A stretch of DNA of 64,000 nt, from contig NC_009976.1 in NCBI RefSeq assembly GCF_000018585.1, positions 1-64,000 on the forward strand, read 5' to 3'. This document shows positions 20,779-30,316 of this stretch, piece by piece. Each line of letters starts with the position of its first letter. The first letter of the stretch is position 1. The stretch comes from Prochlorococcus marinus str. MIT 9211 (lineage in GTDB: Bacteria; Cyanobacteriota; Cyanobacteriia; PCC-6307; Cyanobiaceae). A program made the position numbers and the translations under genes. The notes below the pieces were generated by a model. The model did no database searches, was not told the DNA's origin, and saw only the letters and a program-made list of their open reading frames with translations.

Positions 20779-21019
20779 TGAATCTTCTTTAAATAATGTA
20801 TATCTCAATCTTCGAGGAACTCCTTGCCCAGTTAATTTTATTAAGTCTTCGTTAGCTATTGAAAAATTAGATTTTAATCAATCATTAACCATTGATTTAG
20901 ATAAGGGTGAACCAGAAAAGATGGTTCTTCCAGGTTTAAGGGACGCAGGACATAAAGTCAAAGTTATACTTGATGAAATTGATTGGCTTAGAATAAGGGT
21001 GATTTCTAGTGAAGAATAA
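20771..21019 (+). CDS. TusA/SirA-like sulfur carrier protein
   Basis: Small 82-residue protein of the TusA family. The core [17 protein letters not shown] contains Cys19 in the Cys-Pro motif that carries persulfide sulfur in relatives. DWLRIRV near the end is the last family strand. Members serve in tRNA thiolation or sulfur transfer, but the substrate here is unknown. ATG 20771 lies inside the end of dnaJ, and the end overlaps the rsgA start by 11 bases, so translation of all three is coupled. Confidence 0.88.
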   Translation: MNNESSLNNVYLNLRGTPCPVNFIKSSLAIEKLDFNQSLTIDLDKGEPEKMVLPGLRDAGHKVKVILDEIDWLRIRVISSEE

Positions 21020-21950
21020 AATTAATCAAATTGAAGGGATTGTTGTTTCAAAAAAGGCTAATTATTTATTTGTGGATATTGATACTAATCATCTTTCAAC
21101 CAATATATTAGAAGATTTAGATATAGAAGTATCTAGTAGACTTTTATGCACACAAAGAAGTCGATTAGCCTATTCTGAATCTTTTGTTAGTGTTGGAGAT
21201 AGAGTATTAGTAGAAGCTATTAGTTTCTCGAAAGCAACAGGTGTAGTATGTAAGATATTTCCTAGATCAAGTTTTTTTGAACGCCCTCCAGTGGCTAACA
21301 TCACTAATATTTTTGTTTTGATATCTTTAGATCAGCCGAGATTTGATTATGATCAAGCAAGCCGCTTTTTATTAACTGCAGAAAATACTAGGCAAAAAGT
21401 AAGTTTAATTTTAACTAAAAAAGATTTAATTACTCAGAATCTATTAAATCAATATCTTGATAGATTAAATCAATGGGGATATAATCCTTATCCAATATCT
21501 GTAAAGACTGGAGATGGTGTGCAGAAGCTAAAGAATACATTGACAAATTCAAAAATAGGAGTTTTCTGTGGACCTTCTGGCGCAGGAAAAAGTAGTTTAC
21601 TTAATTATCTTTTACCTTATGCTTCTATTCCAGTTGGTGATTTATCTAAAAAATTGAGTAGAGGAAAACATACAACTCGAAATGTAGAGCTTTTTCAGTT
21701 AACTAATAACTCTTTGATTGCTGACACCCCAGGATTTAATAGACCTGAAATAGATATTGATCCAAAGGAACTTGCTTTTTTATTTCCTGAAATAAGACAA
21801 CAAATTCATACCAATCGATGTAAATTCAGAGATTGTCTACATTTAGGCGAACCAGGTTGTGCCTTAGATAAAAAATTTGAGAGGTATTCAAATTACAAAC
21901 AATTTTTAAAATTAATGATTAATCGCCGTCGTCAATACCAGGCAGGTTGA
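21009..21950 (+). CDS. rsgA: Ribosome small-subunit GTPase RsgA
   Basis: Circularly permuted GTPase that checks late 30S ribosome maturation. The 313-residue protein has an N-terminal OB fold, then GTPase motifs in permuted order: LTKKD (G4, about 137), [12 protein letters not shown] (P-loop, about 188-199) and DTPGFNRPE (G3, about 239). A C-terminal zinc site follows ([14 protein letters not shown]). GTG 21009 is the start. The 3' end overlaps the convergent ebfC gene by 32 bases. Confidence 0.95.
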   Translation: MKNKINQIEGIVVSKKANYLFVDIDTNHLSTNILEDLDIEVSSRLLCTQRSRLAYSESFVSVGDRVLVEAISFSKATGVVCKIFPRSSFFERPPVANITNIFVLISLDQPRFDYDQASRFLLTAENTRQKVSLILTKKDLITQNLLNQYLDRLNQWGYNPYPISVKTGDGVQKLKNTLTNSKIGVFCGPSGAGKSSLLNYLLPYASIPVGDLSKKLSRGKHTTRNVELFQLTNNSLIADTPGFNRPEIDIDPKELAFLFPEIRQQIHTNRCKFRDCLHLGEPGCALDKKFERYSNYKQFLKLMINRRRQYQAG

Positions 21951-22266
21951 GATTCAAACCACCTGTTAATTCTTGCATTCTTTCTTTCATGGTAGAAGTT
22001 GATAATTCGTGCGCATCTTTCAATGCTTCTAAAATTGCTATTTCAGCCTTTTCTTTTCCTTCGAGCAAGATAGAAGGGTCTATTTCTATTCTAAGTGGGA
22101 GTTGATTGCCTGATAGACAGATAGACACTCGACCATCTTGATTTTTCCCTTCTAACTCCATTGCATCAAGCTCTTCTTGAAGTTTTTGTGCATCTTGTTG
22201 GATTTGTTGAGCTTTTTTAAATGCTTCTGTTAGTTGTCCAAAATTTGGGAGTCCGAAAGCTGCCAT
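21919..22266 (-). CDS. ebfC: YbaB/EbfC family nucleoid-associated protein
   Basis: Small dimeric DNA-binding protein of 115 residues. The family core is visible: an N-terminal helix ([20 protein letters not shown]), then [20 protein letters not shown], and the C-terminal helix with [20 protein letters not shown]. Members coat DNA and influence gene expression; in many bacteria they lie beside dnaX-recR, but here the neighbours are rsgA and murB. It lies 36 bases downstream of murB on the same strand and probably shares a transcript with murC-murB. Confidence 0.93.
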   Translation of the reverse strand: MAAFGLPNFGQLTEAFKKAQQIQQDAQKLQEELDAMELEGKNQDGRVSICLSGNQLPLRIEIDPSILLEGKEKAEIAILEALKDAHELSTSTMKERMQELTGGLNLNLPGIDDGD

Positions 22267-22302
22267 GTTTTTGATCAGTGAATTTTTAGATTAAGCTATT
22301 TA

Positions 22303-23184
22303 TTAAAAGCCAATCTTTTTTACTTCTGGTTGAAGTATAAAGCCATGCACATCTAGAACTTTTTTTTGAACGATCGAAATTAGTTTAGAAATATCCTTGG
22401 CAGTTGCATGGTGTGTATTAACAATAAAATTAGCGTGTATTTTCGAGATTTCTGCACCACCAATACGAAATCCTTTTAAACCAAGACCCTCAATGATTTG
22501 ACCTGCTTTTAGTGGCTCTGGATTACGAAAAACACTCCCGCAACTGGGTTGATTATATGGTTGTGTTTTTAAGCGATGATTCAGATTGCTATTTGTGAGA
22601 CGTGTTAATTCGTTTTGATCGTGACCTGGCTCTAGTTCGAAACGTGCTGATAAAACAATTAATTCTTCGTTTTGAAGAACACTATTACGATATGAAAAAC
22701 CCAGATCTTTTTTTGTTAATTCGAATTCTTTGCCCTCTTTGATGGATATTACTTTGACCGAATGCAGTCTGTCAGCTGTACAATTCCCTTGAGCACCTGC
22801 ATTCATAACTACGGCACCTCCTACTGTGCCAGGAATTCCTACGGACCATTCCAGTCCATGAAGACCAGCTTTTGCTGCACGTCTAGCCAAGACAGGTATT
22901 GATTCACCTCCTAGAGCTATTACTGATCCAGATACATTGTTAATCTTGCATCCTTGTAATTTTTTCATGCATAAAGTAATTCCTTTTAAAATTTGGTCAT
23001 TTATTAAAAGGTTAGAGCCAGCTCCAATTGCTTGACATCGTAAATTATTGTTTTTAGACCAGGTAATTAATTCTTTGACCTCATCGATTGTCTGAGGTTC
23101 TGCTAACCATTCAGCAGGGCCGCCTACTCTCCAAGTGGTGAAATTTCCTAAAGAAACTAGAGGTTTAATAATTTCCTGTATCAC
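22303..23184 (-). CDS. murB: UDP-N-acetylenolpyruvoylglucosamine reductase
   Basis: FAD enzyme making UDP-MurNAc by reducing the enolpyruvyl group. The 293-residue protein has [15 protein letters not shown] at the N-terminus, GAGSNLLI and [18 protein letters not shown] for FAD binding, and [11 protein letters not shown] with the catalytic Ser. [20 protein letters not shown] is of the type IIa form lacking the extra loop of E. coli MurB. GTG 23184 begins three bases after the murC stop, so the two wall genes are one unit. Confidence 0.95.
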   Translation of the reverse strand: MIQEIIKPLVSLGNFTTWRVGGPAEWLAEPQTIDEVKELITWSKNNNLRCQAIGAGSNLLINDQILKGITLCMKKLQGCKINNVSGSVIALGGESIPVLARRAAKAGLHGLEWSVGIPGTVGGAVVMNAGAQGNCTADRLHSVKVISIKEGKEFELTKKDLGFSYRNSVLQNEELIVLSARFELEPGHDQNELTRLTNSNLNHRLKTQPYNQPSCGSVFRNPEPLKAGQIIEGLGLKGFRIGGAEISKIHANFIVNTHHATAKDISKLISIVQKKVLDVHGFILQPEVKKIGF

Positions 23185-23187
23185 CTT

Positions 23188-24618
23188 TTAGGCTACTAGA
23201 TGTTTAGACTGGTTTTTATTAGTTTTTGACTTCTCTAGTAATTTTTTAGACAACATATTAATATTACCTGCCCCCATAAATAGAATGAGATCATCTTTTA
23301 TGGTGTTTTTTTTAATGATACTTTCGAGTTCTTTCATGTTAGTAGAAGTATAAATACTGATGTTCGGATGCTCTTTTTTTATTAATGAAAAAAGGGAGTT
23401 AATACTGACATCACTAATCATCTCTTCTCCAGCACTATAGATGGGTGCGAGAAAAACAATATCAGCTTTTCCAAGAGATTTTGCAAAATCTTTTATTAAA
23501 TGCTTAGTCCGAGTATAACGATGAGGTTGAAAAACAACTACTAATCTTTTTGATATTTTAGGTAGCCAATTGGTTTTTGTATTGATCATTAGCCTAGCGG
23601 TTTCAATTGTTGCATTTATTTCACTAGGATGATGCGCATAATCATCAACAATTTGCCTGCCTTGCCATTGACCTTTAAAATCAAATCTTCTATTAGGAGG
23701 TTTAATATCTTTGAGACTATTTTTTAATTCAGAAAATGATAAGCCTGCAAGCCTGCATGCTGCTATTGCGCCAACCGCATTGCTAAGATTATGTAATCCA
23801 GGTAATGGAACTGTTATTTCACCTAAAAAAGTTTCTTTTTCGTAGAAATCAGCAGTTGTTTCATTGCCATTTATGGAAGTTGGTATGCCTGAGAAATCAA
23901 CACCTTTTATCGTTTGTGTAGACCACCAATTGATATTTTTATTTGACTTATTTTGAAGATTAGGACAATCATGGTTGGCCAAAACTTTTTTGCAGCTTTT
24001 GCTAAATTTTTCCATAGTTTCTTTCAAAGATTCAAGATCTTTATAGTAATCTGTGTGATCTAATTCAATATTAGTGATTATACCTATATCTCCTTCAAAC
24101 TTTACTAGTGTTCCATCAGATTCATCTGCTTCTGCAACAAGAAATTTACCCTTTCCTGCATGTCCATTGCTTTTGTAGAAGGGAACAACTCCGCCAATAA
24201 GCGCCGTGGGGTCTTCTTTATTTAATGCCAAAAGAGTTGTAATTATTGTGCTTGTAGTTGTTTTGCCATGACTTCCAGCCACTACAATTGATGGCTGTTG
24301 TTTAATCAGCCAAGCGAGAATATCAGAACGATGAAAGACTTTTAATTTTTGTCTATAAGCTTCTTGCAATTCTGGATTTGCTTTGAATATGGCAGAACTA
24401 ATTATTATGATTGGTTTAGTCTCCATATTTTTACATATTATTTGAATATTTTTCGCACTTTGATTGGTAAATGTTTGAACTCCATGATTACTTAACTCTG
24501 CCATTGCATTATTACTTTTTTGGTCTGAACCTGATATGGAGTAGCCGCGCTTAACCAAGATCAGCGCTATTGCGGACATCCCAATACCTCCAATACCTAT
24601 GAAATGGATATGGCGCAC
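23188..24618 (-). CDS. murC: UDP-N-acetylmuramate--L-alanine ligase
   Basis: Adds the first amino acid, L-Ala, to the peptidoglycan stem. The 476-residue Mur ligase has an N-terminal Rossmann motif (HFIGIGGIGMSAIA), the ATP loop AGSHGKTTTS (114-123), EADESDGTL, the central ELDHTDYYKD segment, and the C-terminal substrate domain with DDYAHHPSEINATI and FQPHRYTRTKHL. Its Rossmann domain and length distinguish it from MurD, MurE and MurF. It is the promoter-proximal gene of murC-murB-(ebfC). Confidence 0.96.
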   Translation of the reverse strand: MRHIHFIGIGGIGMSAIALILVKRGYSISGSDQKSNNAMAELSNHGVQTFTNQSAKNIQIICKNMETKPIIIISSAIFKANPELQEAYRQKLKVFHRSDILAWLIKQQPSIVVAGSHGKTTTSTIITTLLALNKEDPTALIGGVVPFYKSNGHAGKGKFLVAEADESDGTLVKFEGDIGIITNIELDHTDYYKDLESLKETMEKFSKSCKKVLANHDCPNLQNKSNKNINWWSTQTIKGVDFSGIPTSINGNETTADFYEKETFLGEITVPLPGLHNLSNAVGAIAACRLAGLSFSELKNSLKDIKPPNRRFDFKGQWQGRQIVDDYAHHPSEINATIETARLMINTKTNWLPKISKRLVVVFQPHRYTRTKHLIKDFAKSLGKADIVFLAPIYSAGEEMISDVSINSLFSLIKKEHPNISIYTSTNMKELESIIKKNTIKDDLILFMGAGNINMLSKKLLEKSKTNKNQSKHLVA

Positions 24619-24788
24619 GTCTTTTTGAATGCTTATTCGTAAGTGAGACTTGATTGAACAATAACGGTCTCTTGCCTAGAAGGCCCATTTTTAAAATTTT
24701 TCATAGTGAATTTTTCGTTTTTACTGGCTTTTAGATGTGACTTTTGTAGGAACCTCTTAAAGAATTAAAGAAATGCGCCGTATTTCTG

Positions 24789-24794
24789 TATGAT
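24789..24794 (+). promoter_or_regulatory. Possible -10 element for gap
   Basis: TATGAT at 24789-24794 lies 40 bases before the gap start in the 215-base divergent gap with murC. No convincing -35 hexamer sits at the usual distance (TAAAGA at best). Tentative. Confidence 0.25.
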
Positions 24795-24833
24795 CACAGG
24801 CCCGTTTCTCTTCCGATTTAGCCGGCTTTCAAA

Positions 24834-25856
24834 ATGACCTTACGTGTAGCGATTAATGGATTTGGCCGAATTGGTCGTAACTTCATGCGTTGTTGGTTGA
24901 GTCGAGGCTCTAATACTGGCTTAGAAGTTGTTGGTGTCAATGTAACTTCTGACCCTAAGACCAATGCCCATTTGCTTAGATATGACTCTATTCTTGGCGA
25001 ACTCAAGGACACTGAAATTGGTTATACAGATGACAATTTTATAATCAATGGAAAAGAGATCAAATGCTTTTCTGATAGGAACCCTTTAAATTTGCCTTGG
25101 AAGGATTGGGGAGTAGATCTTGTAATTGAGTCAACTGGTGTTTTTAATACTTATGAAGGGGCCAGTAAGCATTTAGCTATAGGAGCTAAGAAAGTTATTC
25201 TTACAGCTCCTGGTAAAGGTGATGGCGTTGGTACTTTCGTTGTTGGAGTGAATGCAGATCAATATAATCATTCAGATTTTAATGTTCTTAGTAATGCGAG
25301 TTGTACGACGAACTGTCTTGCACCAGTAGTGAAGGTTTTAGATCAAACTTTTGGAATTAACAAAGGTTTGATGACTACAATCCATAGTTATACAGGTGAT
25401 CAAAGAATTCTTGATAATAGTCACCGTGACCTTAGAAGAGCTAGAGCTGCAGCAATGAACATAGTGCCTACTTCCACTGGAGCAGCTAAAGCTGTGGCGT
25501 TAGTTTATCCGGAAATGAAGGGCAAGTTAACTGGAATTGCAATGAGAGTTCCTACTCCTAATGTTTCTGCAGTTGATATAGTTTTTGAAGCTGGTTGTTC
25601 AATTACTGCAGAAGATATTAATGCTGCTATGAAAACTGCTTCTGAGGGGTCTATGAAGGGAATTATTAAATATGGAGATCTTCCATTAGTCTCTAGTGAT
25701 TATGCCGGAACTAATGAATCTTCTATTATTGATACTGATTTGACTATGGCTATTGGTAATAACATGGGCAAAGTAGTTGCTTGGTACGATAATGAGTGGG
25801 GATATAGTCAAAGGGTTGTAGATTTAGCAGAAATTGTTGCTAAGAATTGGAAGTAA
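24834..25856 (+). CDS. gap2: Glyceraldehyde-3-phosphate dehydrogenase (Gap2 type)
   Basis: Calvin-cycle and gluconeogenic GAPDH. The 340-residue protein has [13 protein letters not shown], the active-site [11 protein letters not shown] with Cys157, [20 protein letters not shown] and [17 protein letters not shown]. The adenine-binding stretch reads [20 protein letters not shown]: the Asp that normally follows Asn in strictly NAD-dependent forms is Val37 here, consistent with the NADP-accepting photosynthetic Gap2 class. ATG 24834 begins the family N-terminus exactly. Divergent from murC. Confidence 0.95.
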   Translation: MTLRVAINGFGRIGRNFMRCWLSRGSNTGLEVVGVNVTSDPKTNAHLLRYDSILGELKDTEIGYTDDNFIINGKEIKCFSDRNPLNLPWKDWGVDLVIESTGVFNTYEGASKHLAIGAKKVILTAPGKGDGVGTFVVGVNADQYNHSDFNVLSNASCTTNCLAPVVKVLDQTFGINKGLMTTIHSYTGDQRILDNSHRDLRRARAAAMNIVPTSTGAAKAVALVYPEMKGKLTGIAMRVPTPNVSAVDIVFEAGCSITAEDINAAMKTASEGSMKGIIKYGDLPLVSSDYAGTNESSIIDTDLTMAIGNNMGKVVAWYDNEWGYSQRVVDLAEIVAKNWK

Positions 25857-25875
25857 TTGGTTTCAAAGAAATTAA

Positions 25876-26886
25876 TTACTTATTTTGAAAATGTTCAAAG
25901 TCTAAATAATTTTTAGAATCGATTTCTTTTCCATTCTCCCAAAGAATTTCGGGAGAACCCTGTTTTACATCGCCAATAATTTTACTCAATGGCATTATTT
26001 TTATCCATTCATTTGCCCATTCCAGCGGCAAACTGATTACAAGCTCATAGTCTTCACCTCCATTAAGACACCATTTATCCCAATGATTCCCTTTAGGCCA
26101 ATCTTTATGAGTAGGAAGATTATTAGTTCTTATAATTGCTTTGCAGTTACTGCTTATGCAAATACTTTTAATTGCTTCTAATAGTCCATCACTGCTATCA
26201 GTTCCTGCAGCTCTCCAAGGAATCTTTGTAGGCTTGCAATTGATTAGTGACTTCAGAGCTTTTATTGGCGCTGAAGGATGTTGGTGACTTTCGATAGCAA
26301 TTGCTTTTAATTCATCACTTACATGCTTAGTTTCTAAGACTTTATCCTCAAGAAGTAATGCGAGGCCTAAGCGACTTAGTCCATGAGGACCACTTGTCAC
26401 AAGACAATCTCCGGGGATTGCATGAGACCTATGCAGATCTAATGGTCCTTGAGAACCTATAGCGGTAATCGAAATTACTTTTTCATTTCCTTTAGATATA
26501 TCACCACCTATTAACTTGCCACCATAAACCTCCAATGCATTTGTCATTCCTTTGTATAAACGATTTACCCATGACCAAGATGTAGAAGGTGGTGCTATTA
26601 GGCCAATGGTTACTGATAAGACTTTATCTAATCCACTAGAGGCAAGATCAGAGAAATTACTTGTTATTGCTTTCCAACCAATATCTTCAGGAGTCATGGT
26701 TCTCGAACTGAAATGAACTTTTTCCACCATTAAGTCTGTATTTATAATTAAGTCCTTTTTGCAATTTTTTATTAATGCTGTGTCATTATCAATTTGCCCA
26801 TCATCCATATATTTTTTAAGGCGATTGAGTATTTCTCTTTCACCAATTTCTAATAGCGTTTCACTTGATCCTGAAGATTCAGGCAT
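25876..26886 (-). CDS. thiL: Thiamine-monophosphate kinase
   Basis: Final step of thiamine diphosphate synthesis, phosphorylating TMP. The 336-residue PurM-fold protein shows DTALI and NTDLMVEKVHFS near the N-terminus (Mg/ATP site), DIGWKAITSNFSDLASSG, YGGKLIGGDISKG, GTDSSDGLLEAI and CLNGGEDYELVISLP. The order matches ThiL. The start overlaps the upstream cyclophilin stop by eight bases, so the pair is probably coupled. thiO is at 58.4 kb. Confidence 0.94.
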   Translation of the reverse strand: MPESSGSSETLLEIGEREILNRLKKYMDDGQIDNDTALIKNCKKDLIINTDLMVEKVHFSSRTMTPEDIGWKAITSNFSDLASSGLDKVLSVTIGLIAPPSTSWSWVNRLYKGMTNALEVYGGKLIGGDISKGNEKVISITAIGSQGPLDLHRSHAIPGDCLVTSGPHGLSRLGLALLLEDKVLETKHVSDELKAIAIESHQHPSAPIKALKSLINCKPTKIPWRAAGTDSSDGLLEAIKSICISSNCKAIIRTNNLPTHKDWPKGNHWDKWCLNGGEDYELVISLPLEWANEWIKIMPLSKIIGDVKQGSPEILWENGKEIDSKNYLDFEHFQNK

Positions 26887-27955
26887 GTGACTTTAGTTTT
26901 TCCGATCCATTTAGGACTTTGATAGAAATTATTTGATCATTCACTCCTAATTCATTGAGAATTTCATTCCCTTCGATTACATAGCCAAAGGCTGCATTTC
27001 TTCCATCAATTAAGTTTCTGCCTGCAGGATTTAGCTCTGCTTCATATAGAAAAAAGAAGAATTGAGATGAGCCATCATCCAGTGCTTGTTCTGAATGTGC
27101 CCATCCAAGCGTTCCAAGAGTTGCGAAAGGAAGAGTGGGCGTCGAAGTATATAGTCCAAGCTCTTCAAATGTTTCGTTATAAATGGTTTCCGATTGTCCA
27201 TCGACACGAATTTCTAAAGGCACATTCCGTTCTTGCTTTGTTTCAGGATCTATATATCCAATTTCAGGTCCTTTAGGATCACCAGTCTGCAGAACAAAGA
27301 ATTCTTCAGCTCTATTCATAGGTAACCCATCGTAAAAACCTTTTTCGACTAAATCTACAAATGCTCCTGCGGTTAATGGAGCATTATAACCATCAATAAC
27401 AGCATTCATTTTTCCTTTAGTGGTTTCAATAGATACAGTTGCTCTTCCAAGGAGTCGAGGCAAGTTATCAAATTCATTAGGAATTTTGTATGGAAATTCT
27501 CCTGGTAAGAATAGTGACTCAAGGTCTCCAATCTCTTGAAGGGCTTTGCGTCGTATATCTATGAATTTTGCTTTGTTTTTTGCGGTAGCTTGTTCATTCA
27601 GATTTTCAAGGTCTTCTTTTAAGGAAATAATGATTTGTTCCCCTTGCTTTTTGCTTGTATTCGGAATTGAATCAATAATTTTCTTCTTTCTATTATTCAG
27701 TAATGATTTACTTCTTGAGGTTGCTTTGCTAATTGCAGGCCAACGCCCTCCTCTCACTAAATCACTTGTTTCTTCAAGACCATTTTGTATTTCTCTTAAA
27801 TCCTTTTGGTTTATAGGCAGGGCATTTCTCAATATTGCATATGGATCTTTAATTCGATTACCATTGGGGAGTGCAGCAATGGCAGGTTTATCCCAAACCA
27901 AGGCAAATGGGATAAATAATGTCAGAATTGCAAGTAAGAGAATTTTTTTTGTCAT
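26879..27955 (-). CDS. Lumenal cyclophilin-type peptidyl-prolyl isomerase (TLP40-like)
   Basis: A 358-residue protein with a signal peptide (residues 1-27, KKILLLAILTLFIPFALVW, ending AIAA). A helical N-terminal region of about 130 residues follows, then a C-terminal cyclophilin fold (about 170-355) with GYNAPLTAGAFVDLVEKGFY, NRAEEFFVLQTGDPKG and DGSSQFFFFL. This layout matches TLP40/CYP38 of plants and their cyanobacterial relatives, which assist photosystem II assembly in the thylakoid lumen. Whether isomerase activity is retained cannot be judged. Divergent from efp. Confidence 0.88.
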   Translation of the reverse strand: MTKKILLLAILTLFIPFALVWDKPAIAALPNGNRIKDPYAILRNALPINQKDLREIQNGLEETSDLVRGGRWPAISKATSRSKSLLNNRKKKIIDSIPNTSKKQGEQIIISLKEDLENLNEQATAKNKAKFIDIRRKALQEIGDLESLFLPGEFPYKIPNEFDNLPRLLGRATVSIETTKGKMNAVIDGYNAPLTAGAFVDLVEKGFYDGLPMNRAEEFFVLQTGDPKGPEIGYIDPETKQERNVPLEIRVDGQSETIYNETFEELGLYTSTPTLPFATLGTLGWAHSEQALDDGSSQFFFFLYEAELNPAGRNLIDGRNAAFGYVIEGNEILNELGVNDQIISIKVLNGSEKLKSHA

Positions 27956-27964
27956 CTGATGTTT

Positions 27965-27980
27965 AAGTCATGCATGACTT
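27965..27980. promoter_or_regulatory. 16-bp perfect palindrome between cyclophilin gene and efp
   Basis: AAGTCATGCATGACTT (27965-27980) is a perfect palindrome in the 63-base divergent intergenic gap. It is 10 bases from the cyclophilin start and 38 bases before efp, so a dimeric repressor bound here could affect both genes. No regulator can be named. Confidence 0.4.
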
Positions 27981-28018
27981 TCGCACAGTTCTATGATCAT
28001 TTGTGATGAATAGCGGAA

Positions 28019-28579
28019 ATGATTTCAAGTAACGACTTCCGCACTGGTACCACAATTGAATTAGATGGTGCTGTTTGGCGTGTGATTGAATTTTTACATG
28101 TTAAGCCAGGAAAGGGCTCAGCTTTTGTGAGAACAAAGTTGAAAGCAGTACAAAGTGGCAGTGTTGTAGAAAAAACATTTAGGGCTGGTGAAATGGTCCC
28201 TCAGGCTTTGCTTGAAAAGACAACCCTTCAACATACTTATATGGATTCAGGGGACTATGTTTTTATGGATATGAGTAGTTATGAGGAAACCAGATTGACA
28301 GCCGCACAAATTGGTGAAAGTCGAAAATATCTAACAGAAGGTATGGAAGTTAATGTAGTCTCTTGGAATGAAAGGCCTCTTGAGGTTGAATTACCTAATT
28401 CAGTTGTGTTGACTGTTAAAGAAACTGATCCTGGGGTCAAAGGCGATACTGCGACTGGAGGAACTAAGCCAGCAATTCTTGAAACTGGTGCACAGGTTAT
28501 GGTTCCTTTATTTATTTCAGTAGGTGAGAAGATCAAAGTTGATACACGTAATGATAGTTATCTAGGTCGGGAGAACTAA
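28019..28579 (+). CDS. efp: Elongation factor P
   Basis: Rescues ribosomes stalled on polyproline. The 186-residue protein has the three beta-barrel domains; the N-terminal loop reads [13 protein letters not shown], with Lys32 at the place of the modified E. coli Lys34. The C-terminal signature [18 protein letters not shown] is intact. No modification gene (epmA, epmB) is present nearby. The stop overlaps the accB start by one base. EF-P next to accB is a common arrangement in cyanobacteria and other bacteria. Confidence 0.97.
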   Translation: MISSNDFRTGTTIELDGAVWRVIEFLHVKPGKGSAFVRTKLKAVQSGSVVEKTFRAGEMVPQALLEKTTLQHTYMDSGDYVFMDMSSYEETRLTAAQIGESRKYLTEGMEVNVVSWNERPLEVELPNSVVLTVKETDPGVKGDTATGGTKPAILETGAQVMVPLFISVGEKIKVDTRNDSYLGREN

Positions 28580-29088
28580 TGACAATGAATCTTGATCACG
28601 ATGAACTACATCGCTTGTTGGCCAAATTGGGTGACAGCGATATTCAAGAATTCCGTTTAGAAGGGCAGGATTTTCGTTTGGAAATCAAACGAAATATTGC
28701 TACTACTAGTAGCAGTATTTCAACTTCTAATGCCATTCAGCAGTCGACTTCTATTGAGGCAACACAACCTGCTGCTCCAATAATTGTTGAATCCATCTCT
28801 GAAAGTCCTAGTAACCCACCTCCTGCAGTAGCTGCTTCTCGGCCTGAATATCATGAAATTACGGCTCCTATGGTAGGAACGTTTTATAGGGCGCCTGCAC
28901 CTGGAGAGCCAGTCTTTGTAGAAGTGGGTTCTCGCATAACAGAAGGACAAACAATTTGTATTCTTGAAGCAATGAAGTTAATGAATGAATTGGAATCTGA
29001 GGTCAATGGAGAAATAATCGAAATTTTGATTGAAAATGGTACTCCAGTTGAATTTGGCCAAGTTTTAATGCGAGTTAAACCTCTTTGA
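28579..29088 (+). CDS. accB: Biotin carboxyl carrier protein of acetyl-CoA carboxylase
   Basis: Carries biotin between carboxylase and transferase for malonyl-CoA synthesis. The 169-residue protein has an N-terminal helix, a Ser/Pro/Ala-rich linker (residues 42-90) and the biotinyl domain (92-169), with APMVGTFYRAPAPGEPVFVE and EAMKLMNE, where Lys133 is the biotinylation site. ATG 28579 overlaps the efp stop. The 3' end overlaps convergent pdxA by 14 bases. Confidence 0.96.
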   Translation: MTMNLDHDELHRLLAKLGDSDIQEFRLEGQDFRLEIKRNIATTSSSISTSNAIQQSTSIEATQPAAPIIVESISESPSNPPPAVAASRPEYHEITAPMVGTFYRAPAPGEPVFVEVGSRITEGQTICILEAMKLMNELESEVNGEIIEILIENGTPVEFGQVLMRVKPL

Positions 29089-30121
29089 GCTTCTTTTGTG
29101 AATAATTAGATAACTCCCAAGCCACTTCTAAGGCTGACTTCATGCTTTTAAAGCAAGCAACTCCTTTACCAGCAATATCAAAACCTGTTCCGTGATCAGG
29201 AGAAGTACGAATAAATGGTAGGCCTAAGGTTGTATTAACTGCTGACTCAAATGCAATTAATTTGATTGGAATCAATCCTTGATCATGATAGAGAGCCAAA
29301 ATACCGTCTGGGGCATTTGGATCTGGCTTACCTTGCCAAGACTTTGCAGCTGAAATCCAGCATGTGTCTGGGGACATAGGCCCATCAAGTTTAATATTTG
29401 GATGATTTTGTTTCCAAATTTCGATAGTGGGAATGATCCATTGAATTTCTTCATTACCTAGTTGGCCATTTTCTCCAGCATGAGGATTTAGACCTGCTAT
29501 CAGTAATTTGGGCATATCTTTAAATTGTTGGCAAAAATCTAATAGTGTATTTAATTTTGCATTGATTATTTCGGGACTTAATTTTTTAGGAACAGCTTCT
29601 AAAGGTATGTGGGTAGTAGCAAGAAGGGTATTTAACCTCCAGGCATTGTGAGGTGATATTGCGGTAAACAGCATTGATGGTTTCTCAACATTTGTAAGTT
29701 CTCCTAAACGTTCAGTTTGTCCTGGATATTTATGTCCTGCCTGATGCCATGCATATTTCGCGATTGGTGCAGTTACAAGAGCTTTTCCTTGACCTTCCAG
29801 AATTAATTCAGTGGCTCGGGTAAGCCATTGAAAGCTAGCTTCGCCACTTGCTGTATTCGATTCTCCTATATAGATTTTCCCTTCACAAGGAATATCTTCT
29901 ATGTCTAGAGAACCAGGGTCAGCTAAAGATTGAATACCTTGGGCTTTCAGTTTTGTATAGATCATTTCAATAGTCTGTTTGCATCCGACTAACAAAGGTT
30001 GCATATTTCTAGGTAAGTCCAAGGACCTAAGTGCTTTGAGGACTACCTCAGGCCCAATGCCTGCAGGATCTCCTAATGAGATAACCAAGCGGTCTTTGTG
30101 TTTATTGTTTGAATTACTCAT
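29075..30121 (-). CDS. pdxA: 4-hydroxythreonine-4-phosphate dehydrogenase
   Basis: Oxidises 4-phosphohydroxy-L-threonine in DXP-dependent vitamin B6 synthesis. The 348-residue length is standard. Motifs include ISLGDPAGIGPEVVLKAL at the N-terminus, LVTAPIAKYAWHQAG, the metal-ligand segments GLNPHAGENG and YHDQGLIPIKL, and FIRTSPDHGTGFDIAGKG. It starts four bases from a small divergent ORF at 30126, so the two share a very compact promoter region or their promoters lie inside each other. Confidence 0.95.
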   Translation of the reverse strand: MSNSNNKHKDRLVISLGDPAGIGPEVVLKALRSLDLPRNMQPLLVGCKQTIEMIYTKLKAQGIQSLADPGSLDIEDIPCEGKIYIGESNTASGEASFQWLTRATELILEGQGKALVTAPIAKYAWHQAGHKYPGQTERLGELTNVEKPSMLFTAISPHNAWRLNTLLATTHIPLEAVPKKLSPEIINAKLNTLLDFCQQFKDMPKLLIAGLNPHAGENGQLGNEEIQWIIPTIEIWKQNHPNIKLDGPMSPDTCWISAAKSWQGKPDPNAPDGILALYHDQGLIPIKLIAFESAVNTTLGLPFIRTSPDHGTGFDIAGKGVACFKSMKSALEVAWELSNYSQKKLKEV

Positions 30122-30125
30122 CGCT

Positions 30126-30308
30126 ATGTTGCGTTTATTGGCTTTAGGATTTTTGGTTTATGGCATAGGCATAGGCTTCAAAAATGGATGGCTTGTGATT
30201 CATTGGAGTCCGCTTTTACATGATGTGGGATTTACTGATGTGAATCGTGAAGAACCTATGAATTGGTCTGAATTTATTCGTCAAAGATTTGAGAAAAATG
30301 ATTCATAA
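30126..30308 (+). CDS. Small membrane protein, unknown
   Basis: A 60-residue product starting MLRLLALGFLVYGIGIGFKN, one hydrophobic span (about 2-22), followed by a short acidic/aromatic tail (NREEPMNWSEFIRQRF). It fills the gap between the pdxA start and the end of the SDR gene and leaves no long spacer, which supports a real gene. I recognise no named family. A longer in-frame opening runs back into pdxA antisense, but that part is a shadow. Confidence 0.5.
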   Translation: MLRLLALGFLVYGIGIGFKNGWLVIHWSPLLHDVGFTDVNREEPMNWSEFIRQRFEKNDS

Positions 30309-30316
30309 AGATTAAT

